From the NCBI GenBank assembly GCA_902158735.1, contig CABGHG010000127.1, positions 1 to 5,212 on the forward strand: a stretch of DNA of 5,212 nt. Reading direction: 5' to 3'. The number at the start of each line of letters is the position of its first letter. Positions within the stretch are counted from its first letter, which is position 1. Made by a program: the position numbers and the translations under genes. Below, in pieces: positions 1 to 4,444 of the stretch. The stretch comes from Candidatus Methanolliviera sp. GoM_oil (GTDB lineage: Archaea > Halobacteriota > Methanoliparia > Methanoliparales > Methanoliparaceae). Under the pieces are notes generated by a model. It saw nothing but the letters and a program-made list of their open reading frames with translations. It was not told where the DNA came from and made no database searches.

Positions 1-151
1 CTCCCATCCCGAAGAGGCGGACTTCTTACCTGAAATATAGAGATCCACAATTTTAATAAAAATAGAAGAATTTAAAAAAGAAAAGTTCACGGGAGAATCA
101 TATCGGGAATTATATTCCACCCATGCAACGGCTCCGCGTTTGAACCTATGA
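1..151. other. Window edge, no assignable gene
   Basis: No gene can be assigned with confidence. Two plus-strand frames enter from the left edge and stop at 38-40 and 54-56. The first reads as an acidic tail (HPEEADFLPEI) and the second as a basic tail (KRRTSYLKYRDPQF). Either could be the C-terminus of a gene lying mostly outside the window. From about 50 to 95 the sequence is very AT-rich and looks intergenic. No convincing hairpin plus T-tract was seen. Confidence 0.3.
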
Positions 152-274
152 TCATTTGCTATCCAATATGTCTATGCACCTCTCCCAGAGATCGAAGTAA
201 TAATTAAAGCCACAACACTGCAGTATAATCGGCATTGCTTCCTCATCCTCCAACATCGCTCTTATACTTCTCAT
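152..274 (-). CDS. Small Cys-containing peptide, short paralogue (40 aa)
   Basis: Unrecognised 40-residue protein, found by reading the strand directly. It starts MRSIRAMLEDEEAMPIIL, which matches the starts of the two neighbouring small proteins (basic residues, then a [FL]-[RE]-[ED]-E-E-A-M block). Its end, ERCIDIL, matches their RCxD segment (Cys33, Asp35). Relative to the 69-aa neighbour it lacks about 25 residues of hydrophobic Cys-rich middle; Cys20-Cys21 remain there. ATG at 274 is preceded by an SD-like GGGGAGTGA (281-289). The start lies 45 bases after the stop of the upstream paralogue, so the two are probably co-transcribed. The function is unknown. Both-end similarity to the paralogues plus an SD makes this more than a chance ORF, although it could be a decaying copy with an internal deletion. 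Confidence 0.55.
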   Translation of the reverse strand: MRSIRAMLEDEEAMPIILQCCGFNYYFDLWERCIDILDSK

Positions 275-280
275 CTATCT

Positions 281-289
281 TCACTCCCC
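281..289 (-). promoter_or_regulatory. Ribosome binding site for the 40-aa peptide
   Basis: The minus strand reads GGGGAGTGA six bases before ATG 274. It supports that start over the internal ATG codons at 256 and 235, which have no comparable motif. Confidence 0.45.
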
Positions 290-319
290 ATAAATCTATA
301 ATATCCTTATCCAATAAAT

Positions 320-529
320 CTAATAGAACATCGGACTGATGAAGTAGTCCGTGCACCGCATCAAAATCGCCGGGATGTATCTCATGTCCATTCTCAATCC
401 CATCAGTCCTCCGACGCAACTGGTGAGGCAGCAACCGCAGAGTGGAAGTCCCGCCAGGCAACCCAAGCACACACCGAGTATCGTCATCGCTTCTTCCTCC
501 CTGAACATTCTTTTTATCTTTGCCATCAT
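320..529 (-). CDS. Small Cys-rich hydrophobic protein (69 aa)
   Basis: Unrecognised protein of 69 residues, begun at the first of two tandem ATGs. An ideal SD (AAAGGAGG) lies seven bases upstream and a TATA box further up. The longer in-frame start at 619 is rejected because the TATA box falls inside it. Layout: a short basic segment (residues 3-10), an acidic block EEEA (11-14), then a hydrophobic Gly/Cys-rich stretch (about 15-46) that could span a membrane once. Its Cys residues are 21, 24, 31, 33, 34 and 38. The C-terminal segment (50-69) carries Cys59-x-Asp61 and aromatic residues. The broken gene at 876-1105 is a paralogue along its whole length, and the gene at 152-274 shares both ends. 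Possible roles are a small membrane protein, a metal-binding peptide or a secreted peptide precursor; nothing in the window decides between them. Confidence 0.7.
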   Translation of the reverse strand: MMAKIKRMFREEEAMTILGVCLGCLAGLPLCGCCLTSCVGGLMGLRMDMRYIPAILMRCTDYFISPMFY

Positions 530-536
530 TTTATCT

Positions 537-544
537 CCTCCTTT
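537..544 (-). promoter_or_regulatory. Strong Shine-Dalgarno for the 69-aa protein
   Basis: AAAGGAGG on the minus strand, seven bases before the tandem ATG ATG at 524-529. It fixes the start of this small gene. Confidence 0.75.
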
Positions 545-585
545 AATTTTGCCAAAAAGATCTCTTCTGGATAGATACCGCCACG

Positions 586-593
586 ATATAAAT
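586..593 (-). promoter_or_regulatory. TATA box for the small-peptide operon
   Basis: The minus strand reads ATTTATAT within AAAAAGATTTATATCG, with an A-rich stretch upstream where a BRE would lie. Transcription would start near 563, giving a leader of about 35 bases that contains the SD. The same octamer precedes the broken paralogue (1139-1146). Confidence 0.5.
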
Positions 594-683
594 CTTTTTC
601 GTTGGTCGTGGAGGTACAAAGATCGATAGAACTAAATATCATTAAAGAAGACCTTGAGGTACTGAAAGATAAAAATTGGGGAG

Positions 684-812
684 GTGAACGATGCCAGGAT
701 TTATAATGGATATGATGGAGGGAGGCCAGGAGGCTTTCTTATGGAATTGTTATCATATCTTGGGGAAGATGTGAGGGGCACGGAAGGATCTTTGCTTCCG
801 AAATTGCAATGA
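684..812 (+). other. Possible small ORFs between the peptide genes
   Basis: This stretch (about 620-875) has no recognised gene but three overlapping plus-strand reading possibilities. ATG 691 to stop 772-774 gives 27 residues and has a good SD (GGAGGTGA at 680-687). ATG 741 to stop 810-812 gives 23 residues (MELLSYLGEDVRGTEGS...) with AGGAGG at 728-733. The latter frame is open back to 666, with GTG at 684, and reads with protein-like composition (NDARIYNGYDGGRPGGFL...). It may be a remnant of a lost gene, a tiny gene, or chance. No family was recognised. Confidence 0.25.
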
Positions 813-875
813 ACATCGCTTATAGATAGACCAGTTTATCATCTTCAATACGTTTATAAAAATACTGTCCCACCT

Positions 876-1105
876 TTAGTAGAACATCGGACCGATGAAG
901 TAGTCCATACACCGCACGAGAATCCCAGAGATATATCTCATGTCTATCATAAGCCCGTAGAGTCCTCCGATGGCAGTGGTGATGGGCATACAGCAAAAGC
1001 ACGGGAGTCCTGCGATGATACCATACCCCCCACCATACCGAGACATGTCATTGCTTCTTCTTCTCTAAATAAATTTTTTATACTTTTTATACCTCTCTTC
1101 ATCAT
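876..1105 (-). pseudogene. Frameshifted paralogue of the small Cys-rich protein
   Basis: It begins with tandem ATGs (MMKRGIKSIKNLFREEEAM), like the gene at 320-529. After MTCLGMVGG the frame is lost, and the rest of the homology continues in another frame: GLPCFCCMPITTAIGGLYGL, then DMRYISGILVRCMDYF and IGPMFY before TAA. Adding one base to the six-G tract (plus-strand C at 1026-1031) would restore a 76-residue protein with Cys21, 36, 38, 39 and 66. Identity to the neighbour is strongest in the FREEEAM block, in GLP, and in the last 25 residues. Its SD is weak (AGGT at 1110-1113, four bases from ATG) compared with the intact copy. It may be a true pseudogene, a phase-variable gene in the off state, or an assembly error in a homopolymer. 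Confidence 0.65.
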
Positions 1106-1138
1106 TTTTACCTGATTTCCAATCGAAGCATTCTTAAA

Positions 1139-1146
1139 ATATAAAT
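1139..1146. promoter_or_regulatory. TATA-like box between divergent small-peptide and DUF167 copies
   Basis: The sequence reads ATATAAAT on the plus strand and ATTTATAT on the minus strand. On the minus strand it sits 34 bases before ATG 1105. On the plus strand its centre is about 29 bases before ATG 1172 of the DUF167 fragment, which fits a leaderless transcript. It may have served both directions. Confidence 0.4.
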
Positions 1147-1168
1147 GTTTTCCCTCATCAATTTCATC

Positions 1169-1330
1169 AATATGAGAATTAAGATCAAAGTCATTACAAA
1201 CGCGCGTAAAGACGAGGTGATGAGTGAGATCCTTTGATTGTGAGAACAAAAGAGCCTCCAATTAAAGGTAAGGCAAATAAGGCCGTAGTGAAGTTATTAT
1301 CTAAATACTTTAACGCCAAGGTGAGAATAA
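1169..1330 (+). repeat. Left copy of direct repeat bracketing the toxin-antitoxin cassette
   Basis: This matches 2481-2643 with seven substitutions and one missing base (about 95% identity). The final 46 bases are identical. Similarity starts three bases before the ATG of both DUF167 copies and stops abruptly after GTGAGAATAA. Sequences beyond both ends are unrelated, so the edges are real breakpoints rather than gradual decay. Confidence 0.85.
1172..1330 (+). pseudogene. Truncated, frameshifted DUF167/UPF0235 gene fragment
   Basis: The first 17 codons match the intact gene at 2484-2702 (MRIKIKVITNARKDEV). A single base (C) is then missing after 1221, which leads to a stop at 1235-1237. In the shifted frame the homology continues (DPLIVRTKEPPIKGKANKAV, then VKLLSKYFNAKVRI) until 1330. 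There it ends without the last 19 codons and runs into the promoter of the next gene. Of the substitutions before the break, four are synonymous (ATC/ATA, GTC/GTT, ACA/ACG, GCC/GCT), so much of the divergence arose while the sequence was still coding. Confidence 0.85.
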
Positions 1331-1352
1331 AATCACAACTTCTAAATATTAG

Positions 1353-1360
1353 TATATAAA
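1353..1360 (+). promoter_or_regulatory. TATA box of the Panacea-RelE cassette
   Basis: TATATAAA lies just inside the cassette after the truncated repeat. Its centre is about 26 bases before ATG 1383, which predicts a leaderless or nearly leaderless mRNA. An SD-like GGGAGA (1371-1376) also precedes the ATG; it would be used only if transcription starts further upstream, for example from TAAATATTA at 1343-1351. Confidence 0.5.
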
Positions 1361-1382
1361 TACCTTCAACGGGAGATAAAAA

Positions 1383-2033
1383 ATGGAAGAAGGGTCATCT
1401 GTGCATATAGCCTGTGATCTGCAAGAAAAAATAATGGATAAGGTGCTGCTGCTCTATTTAATCGGTAAGGCTAAAGAGGAGGGGAATCTGGGCGTCACTA
1501 AGCTGATGAAACTGACGTTTCTTACCGAGCAGAGAATGGCGGAGGATAGAGTAAAGGGATTCAATTATTGGTTTTATAAATGGCGCTACGGGCCTTTCAC
1601 ACAGGAAATTTATGATGATTTAGATTGTTTGATGCAAAATGAATTAATCACAGAACGAGGAGGTATCGAACTCACAGATCGAGGTTTAGAGTTTCTAAAT
1701 GAGATTAGAGGTCTATTAGATGAAAATACTATTATTTTGAAATACATAGATGGAATAGCTGAAGAATATGGAAGTATAGAGCTAAATGCTCTTATAGATC
1801 GGGTTGACGAAATTGAGCCTTTGGGAAGAAAAAAAATCAAAGATCTTCTAATAGGTGAGCACATTCTAAGTAAACTTAGTGATCTTGAGGCCGATAGAGT
1901 TTTTGAAATTGATGACGAATGGTTGGAAACTCTCGATCTCCTCCTCAATAAAGAAGAGTACGAATCATTAAAAGAAGGAATGGAATCTGCCAGAATAACT
2001 CCTTCAAGAAAAGTCACAACAGCTGACCTATGA
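1383..2033 (+). CDS. Panacea-domain (SocA-like) antitoxin
   Basis: Predicted cytoplasmic antitoxin of a two-gene toxin-antitoxin module, 216 aa. Panacea proteins neutralise many unrelated toxin domains (family knowledge). The Panacea/SocA-like fold is suggested by three blocks. The first is a helix with KVLLYL-like residues (20-29). The second is the segment KLMKLTFLTEQRM (40-52), where the family has a K-L-x-Y/F-F pattern. The third is YKWRYGPFTQEIYDDL (65-80), the characteristic K-x-x-x-G-P block before a helix and a winged-helix-like L-T-x-x-G segment (97-101). The C-terminal half (about 115-190) is helical and acidic, and the tail is short and polar. The start at 1383 has GGGAGA six bases upstream; the internal ATG at 1434 has no SD. 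Its stop overlaps the toxin start (ATGA), so the two are coupled. The partner choice and the fold support the assignment. Confidence 0.7.
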   Translation: MEEGSSVHIACDLQEKIMDKVLLLYLIGKAKEEGNLGVTKLMKLTFLTEQRMAEDRVKGFNYWFYKWRYGPFTQEIYDDLDCLMQNELITERGGIELTDRGLEFLNEIRGLLDENTIILKYIDGIAEEYGSIELNALIDRVDEIEPLGRKKIKDLLIGEHILSKLSDLEADRVFEIDDEWLETLDLLLNKEEYESLKEGMESARITPSRKVTTADL

Positions 2034-2353
2034 GATATCAGCTGTATGAAACTGATAAAGCTGAAAAAAGCCGTAAAAAACTTGAGAGAGGAGGAAGACA
2101 TATAAAAGAGGCTATTGAGAAGACTTATGAACAACTTTCTGAAGATCCTTTCTATGGTACTACGTTTCTTAAGGGGCCGCTTAGAGGAAAAAGAAAAAAG
2201 AAGTTTATGAGAAAATTACGGATAGAATTCGCAATTTGCGAGGAATGTAGGAGATTTGGTCATAAAGATTTAAATAAATGTGTGGATTGCGAATATATGC
2301 CCGATAATAGTGTTAAGATTTTTGATATATTCTATAGAGAAAAGGGTTATTAG
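2030..2353 (+). CDS. RelE/ParE-like toxin with four-cysteine insertion
   Basis: Predicted toxin of the cassette, 107 aa, close to the usual RelE/ParE size. RelE-type toxins cut mRNA on the ribosome and ParE-type toxins poison gyrase; the sequence does not decide which. Family features include a basic first helix (KAEKSRKKLER, 10-20), a second helix with EQLSEDP (34-40), the block LKGPLRGKRKKKF (47-59), the arginine-rich strand RKLRIEFAI (61-69), and the closing FDIFYREKGY (98-107), the equivalent of the HR-x-x-x-Y end of RelE proteins. Unusually, between the last two strands it carries Cys70-x2-Cys73 and Cys84-x2-Cys87 with His78, a probable zinc knuckle. The ATG overlaps the antitoxin stop by four bases and has no SD of its own, so translation probably depends on the upstream gene. 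Confidence 0.75.
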   Translation: MRYQLYETDKAEKSRKKLERGGRHIKEAIEKTYEQLSEDPFYGTTFLKGPLRGKRKKKFMRKLRIEFAICEECRRFGHKDLNKCVDCEYMPDNSVKIFDIFYREKGY

Positions 2354-2483
2354 ATATTATATTGTTTAGTACTGAAAGATACCCAAAGCAATCTCCAGAT
2401 ATAAGGTTTCTAACGAATTGATCGGGCAGATAGGCGGATGAAGAGAGAAAAAACGAGAGACTTTTACTTGATGATACGAGAAT
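2354..2483. other. Spacer between toxin gene and intact DUF167 gene
   Basis: No recognised gene. The AT-rich part just after the toxin stop shows no clear hairpin-T terminator. An 18-codon plus-strand ORF (2438-2494) overlaps the DUF167 start but has no properly spaced SD. A weak TATA-like CTTTTACTT (2461-2469) is the only promoter candidate for DUF167. The upstream region of the truncated copy (1106-1168) has no similarity to this spacer. Confidence 0.4.
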
Positions 2484-2643
2484 ATGAGAATTAAGATAAA
2501 AGTTATTGCAAACGCGCGTAAAGACGAGGTGATCGAGGGAGATCCTTTGATTGTGAAAACGAAAGAGCCTCCAATTAAAGGTAAGGCAAATAAGGCTGTA
2601 GTGAAGTTATTATCTAAATACTTTAACGCCAAGGTGAGAATAA
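2481..2643 (+). repeat. Right copy of the direct repeat (5' part of intact DUF167)
   Basis: This is the partner of 1169-1330, at about 95% identity including one indel. Here the repeat continues into the rest of an intact gene, whereas the left copy is cut off. The toxin-antitoxin pair and the spacer (1331-2480) lie between the copies. Confidence 0.85.
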
Positions 2644-2702
2644 TCTCCGGTGAAAAACGTAAGGAGAAGTGGATAGAGGTGGAAGAGAGAAACTCGCGTT
2701 AA
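2484..2702 (+). CDS. DUF167/UPF0235 (YggU-like) protein
   Basis: Small cytoplasmic protein of 72 aa from the UPF0235/DUF167 family. Its fold is known from structural genomics but its biochemical role is not established. Family hallmarks are the opening strand IKVIANARKDEV (4-15), the central TKEPPIKGKANKAV (27-40; the family has A-P-P-x-x-G-K-A-N), a helix KLLSKYF (42-48), and SGEKRKEKWIEV (55-66; the family has S-G-x-x-x-x-x-K). At 72 aa it is shorter than the usual 90-105 because the N-terminal strand is missing; a stop at 2472-2474 in the same frame rules out an upstream start. There is no clear SD, so a leaderless transcript is possible. It ends 11 bases from the convergent gene. A truncated second copy lies at 1172-1330. 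Confidence 0.85.
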   Translation: MRIKIKVIANARKDEVIEGDPLIVKTKEPPIKGKANKAVVKLLSKYFNAKVRIISGEKRKEKWIEVEERNSR

Positions 2703-2713
2703 TTTGTTGGATA

Positions 2714-3625
2714 TTACCAGCTTATGAACGGCTCTTTACTTCCCCATGGAAGTACGTGCCACCAGTCGAATTCGGAAATGGAGAGGCCTTTCTCTATCGC
2801 ATCAGCCGGCGTATCGAATAGCTCATTATCGAATTTATTGTATAAGTCGTAATATCTATCTTCTGTAATCTTCTCCTCATTATTCTCTTCTGCATCACCA
2901 TCCCCATTAGTTCCATTAATTGTTATCTTCTTATTCTTTGCGAACTCCCAATACGATGGAACTGGATAACTGCGCGATTCACCATAAACCCATCTGTAAT
3001 CGTAAGTTTGCGATGGATCTTTTTCTATATCGTTGATTGATGCTGTCTGCCATCTACTTGTGTCATTACCAATCTTGTCTATATATCTCTTGTACATCTC
3101 AACCTTATATGAGAATGCTCTGTATTTCCCATCTGTGCGTTCAATTATCCCAGGAGAACTATAATTTTTCCCTTTTGCCAATAATGCAGGTTCAATCGCC
3201 ACCATATCTCCATCATCGAGTTCTACCATCACCCACATATGATCCAGATCGTCTGAATGTGCAATATATGAATGAAAGCCCATACCCTCCAGATACCACT
3301 CAAGATATGCCGACATCTCACTGCAGTCAAAATAATCTTCTTTATACCCTGGGAGCTTATCTGTGTTTATGAGAACCGTGTAAAGAGAGTTGATATCATG
3401 CTTCTCTGGGTGATATTTTACCTCCTTATATGCCACTTCATAATAATCTTTTGGGAGCTGTCTCTCTTCAAGCGGGATAACTTCTTGAAGAACCTCTTCT
3501 TTCTCAGGGACAATCTCCTCCTGAACGGGACGTGCACTCAAATAATGATACGCGGATGCAACCGCTACCACCAAAATAATTAGAACGAGACATATCTGCA
3601 AGACGCTTCCTGTCTTTTTGTCCAT
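2714..3625 (-). CDS. Membrane-anchored transglutaminase-like protein
   Basis: Predicted extracytoplasmic protein (303 aa) held by one N-terminal membrane helix. Layout: a short basic start, a hydrophobic segment (residues 9-27), an acidic linker (32-55), then a transglutaminase-like (papain-fold) domain. Its core is the DCSEMSAYLEWYLEGMGF block with Cys101, DHMWVMVEL with His129, and AIEPALL with Glu145. This Cys-His-acid order is that of the transglutaminase/cysteine-protease fold, so hydrolysis or transfer at peptide or amide bonds is possible, but the substrate is unknown. Three N-x-S/T sequons (Asn154, 187, 237), within or after the domain, fit archaeal surface glycosylation. A low-complexity Asn/Asp/Glu segment (237-252) precedes a Trp-rich C-terminus. 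The start at 3625 is chosen over ATG 3646 because AGGGGGGT (3631-3638) lies five bases before it. Confidence 0.75.
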   Translation of the reverse strand: MDKKTGSVLQICLVLIILVVAVASAYHYLSARPVQEEIVPEKEEVLQEVIPLEERQLPKDYYEVAYKEVKYHPEKHDINSLYTVLINTDKLPGYKEDYFDCSEMSAYLEWYLEGMGFHSYIAHSDDLDHMWVMVELDDGDMVAIEPALLAKGKNYSSPGIIERTDGKYRAFSYKVEMYKRYIDKIGNDTSRWQTASINDIEKDPSQTYDYRWVYGESRSYPVPSYWEFAKNKKITINGTNGDGDAEENNEEKITEDRYYDLYNKFDNELFDTPADAIEKGLSISEFDWWHVLPWGSKEPFISW

Positions 3626-3661
3626 TTGATACCCCCCTACACACAATAGACAGGTTATAAT

Positions 3662-3670
3662 AGATAAAAG
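3662..3670 (-). promoter_or_regulatory. Possible TATA box for the transglutaminase-like gene
   Basis: The minus strand reads CTTTTATCT, with its centre about 41 bases before ATG 3625. Transcription would start near 3640 and give a leader of about 15 bases that contains the G-rich SD (3631-3638). This suggests the gene has its own promoter although arfC lies only 86 bases upstream on the same strand. Confidence 0.4.
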
Positions 3671-3690
3671 TATCGATCAAAATTCAAAAT

Positions 3691-3717
3691 AGATAATCTC
3701 CCCTCTTCACATTATCT
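3691..3717 (-). terminator. Weak hairpin at the arfC stop, possible terminator
   Basis: The inverted repeat AGATAAT (3691-3697) / ATTATCT (3711-3717) could form a 7-bp stem with a 13-base loop. It overlaps the stop codon of arfC (3712-3714). On the minus strand it is followed by moderately T-rich sequence (TATTTTGAATTTTG). The stem is all A/T except one G-C pair, so it is weak. Confidence 0.25.
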
Positions 3718-4392
3718 TTTTTCATATACGACATCATATTCCGTGACCAGATCTTCTCCCACCATTTTTGTCTCTTTCAGCCTAACCCAGATCGATTCGT
3801 TCAGACTTTTTATACCTTCCCCCTCAACCAAAGAAGGCGCATCTCTCCCGCCGACAATGAATGGTATATGTATGATCTTAATCTCATCTACGAGCCTATT
3901 TTTAAGGAGATTCCACGACAAAGTTGGTCCGCCCTCTACCATAAGTCTTTCTATGCCCCTTTTAAAGAGTTTATCCATTAAAAGCTTTAGATCGACCTTA
4001 TCCCTCCCGCAGACGATGACCTCTACGTTCCTTTCTTTTATTGCATCTATATTTTCCCATGGTGCTCTTTCGGACGTCGCGATGATCGTCGGTGCGTCAC
4101 CTTCCAAAACGTTGGAATCGAGAAGAATATCAGCTAAGCTACATGGGATTACTCTCAGGGGATTTTTTCCCTCTGCATATCTGACTGTTAGACTGGAATC
4201 GTCGATCTTTATCGTATTACAACCAACCATTATCGCATCGGATGATGCCCTCTGCTCATGAAGAAATTTTTTTGATGCTTCATCCATATATTCCATGATC
4301 AGCTTGCTTGACTCTCCTCTTTTGGATGTAAGTCTGCCATCGAGCGTCATCTCCGAAAGTATAAATGTGAAAGGTCTCTTCAACAGAACCAC
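3712..4392 (-). CDS. arfC: 2,5-diamino-6-ribosylamino-pyrimidinone 5'-phosphate reductase
   Basis: Cytoplasmic NADPH-dependent enzyme of archaeal riboflavin and F420 (Fo) biosynthesis. It reduces the ribosyl group of the diaminopyrimidine phosphate to ribityl before deamination, as in fungi and unlike bacterial RibD. The protein is 226 aa, the usual stand-alone length, and consists of the RibD C-terminal (DHFR-like) domain without a deaminase part. Motifs: MTLDGR (15-20), MVGCNTIKIDDSSLTVR (55-71), LMVEGGPTL (150-158), and IVGGRDAPSLVEGEG (179-193) near the C-terminus. These match the Methanocaldococcus jannaschii enzyme along its length. The GTG at 4392 directly follows an in-frame TAG. A TTG at 4383, five bases after AGGTGG, is an alternative start that would remove three residues. 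The gene is divergent from the phosphatidyltransferase gene, 52 bases away. Confidence 0.88.
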   Translation of the reverse strand: MVLLKRPFTFILSEMTLDGRLTSKRGESSKLIMEYMDEASKKFLHEQRASSDAIMVGCNTIKIDDSSLTVRYAEGKNPLRVIPCSLADILLDSNVLEGDAPTIIATSERAPWENIDAIKERNVEVIVCGRDKVDLKLLMDKLFKRGIERLMVEGGPTLSWNLLKNRLVDEIKIIHIPFIVGGRDAPSLVEGEGIKSLNESIWVRLKETKMVGEDLVTEYDVVYEKR

Positions 4393-4393
4393 C

Positions 4394-4403
4394 TATTTAT
4401 ATT
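4394..4403 (+). promoter_or_regulatory. TATA box in the divergent arfC / phosphatidyltransferase spacer
   Basis: TATTTATATT on the plus strand predicts transcription starting near 4425. That leaves about 20 bases before TTG 4445, including the GAGG motif at 4433-4436. The box almost touches the arfC start on the other strand, so arfC must use a box further right, perhaps AAAAATATTA (4407-4416) or CTTTAAGAA (4421-4429), with a very short leader. The two promoters therefore interlock. Confidence 0.45.
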
Positions 4404-4444
4404 GAGTAATATTTTTCTTATTCTTAAAGATCGAGGTTTTGGGA

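Noticed and set aside
130..150. tRNA T-arm-like GGTTCAAAC on the minus strand
   Set aside because: The flanking bases do not pair into a 5-bp stem and no acceptor or anticodon arm could be found.
530..619. N-terminal extension of the 69-aa protein starting at ATG 619
   Set aside because: The TATA box (586-593) and ideal SD (537-544) lie inside it, so translation must start at 529.
947..1261. 104-aa minus-strand ORF spanning the broken paralogue and the DUF167 fragment
   Set aside because: Only its middle is homologous to the peptide family. Its start region is the antisense of the DUF167 fragment and its end is out-of-frame sequence after the frameshift.
1610..2134. Long minus-strand ORF (174 aa) across the antitoxin-toxin junction
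   Set aside because: It is antisense to two genes with clear family motifs, with Ser/Leu/Ile-rich shadow composition and no SD.
659..2381. Exact 13-base repeat GTACTGAAAGATA at 659-671 and 2369-2381
   Set aside because: A single short match in AT-rich DNA of this length is near chance expectation and does not coincide with the repeat breakpoints.
2438..2494. 18-codon ORF overlapping the DUF167 start as a regulatory uORF
   Set aside because: Its SD-like motif touches the ATG with no spacing, and there is no other support.
3743..4261. Plus-strand ORF of 172 aa
   Set aside because: It is antisense to arfC, whose motifs are unambiguous.
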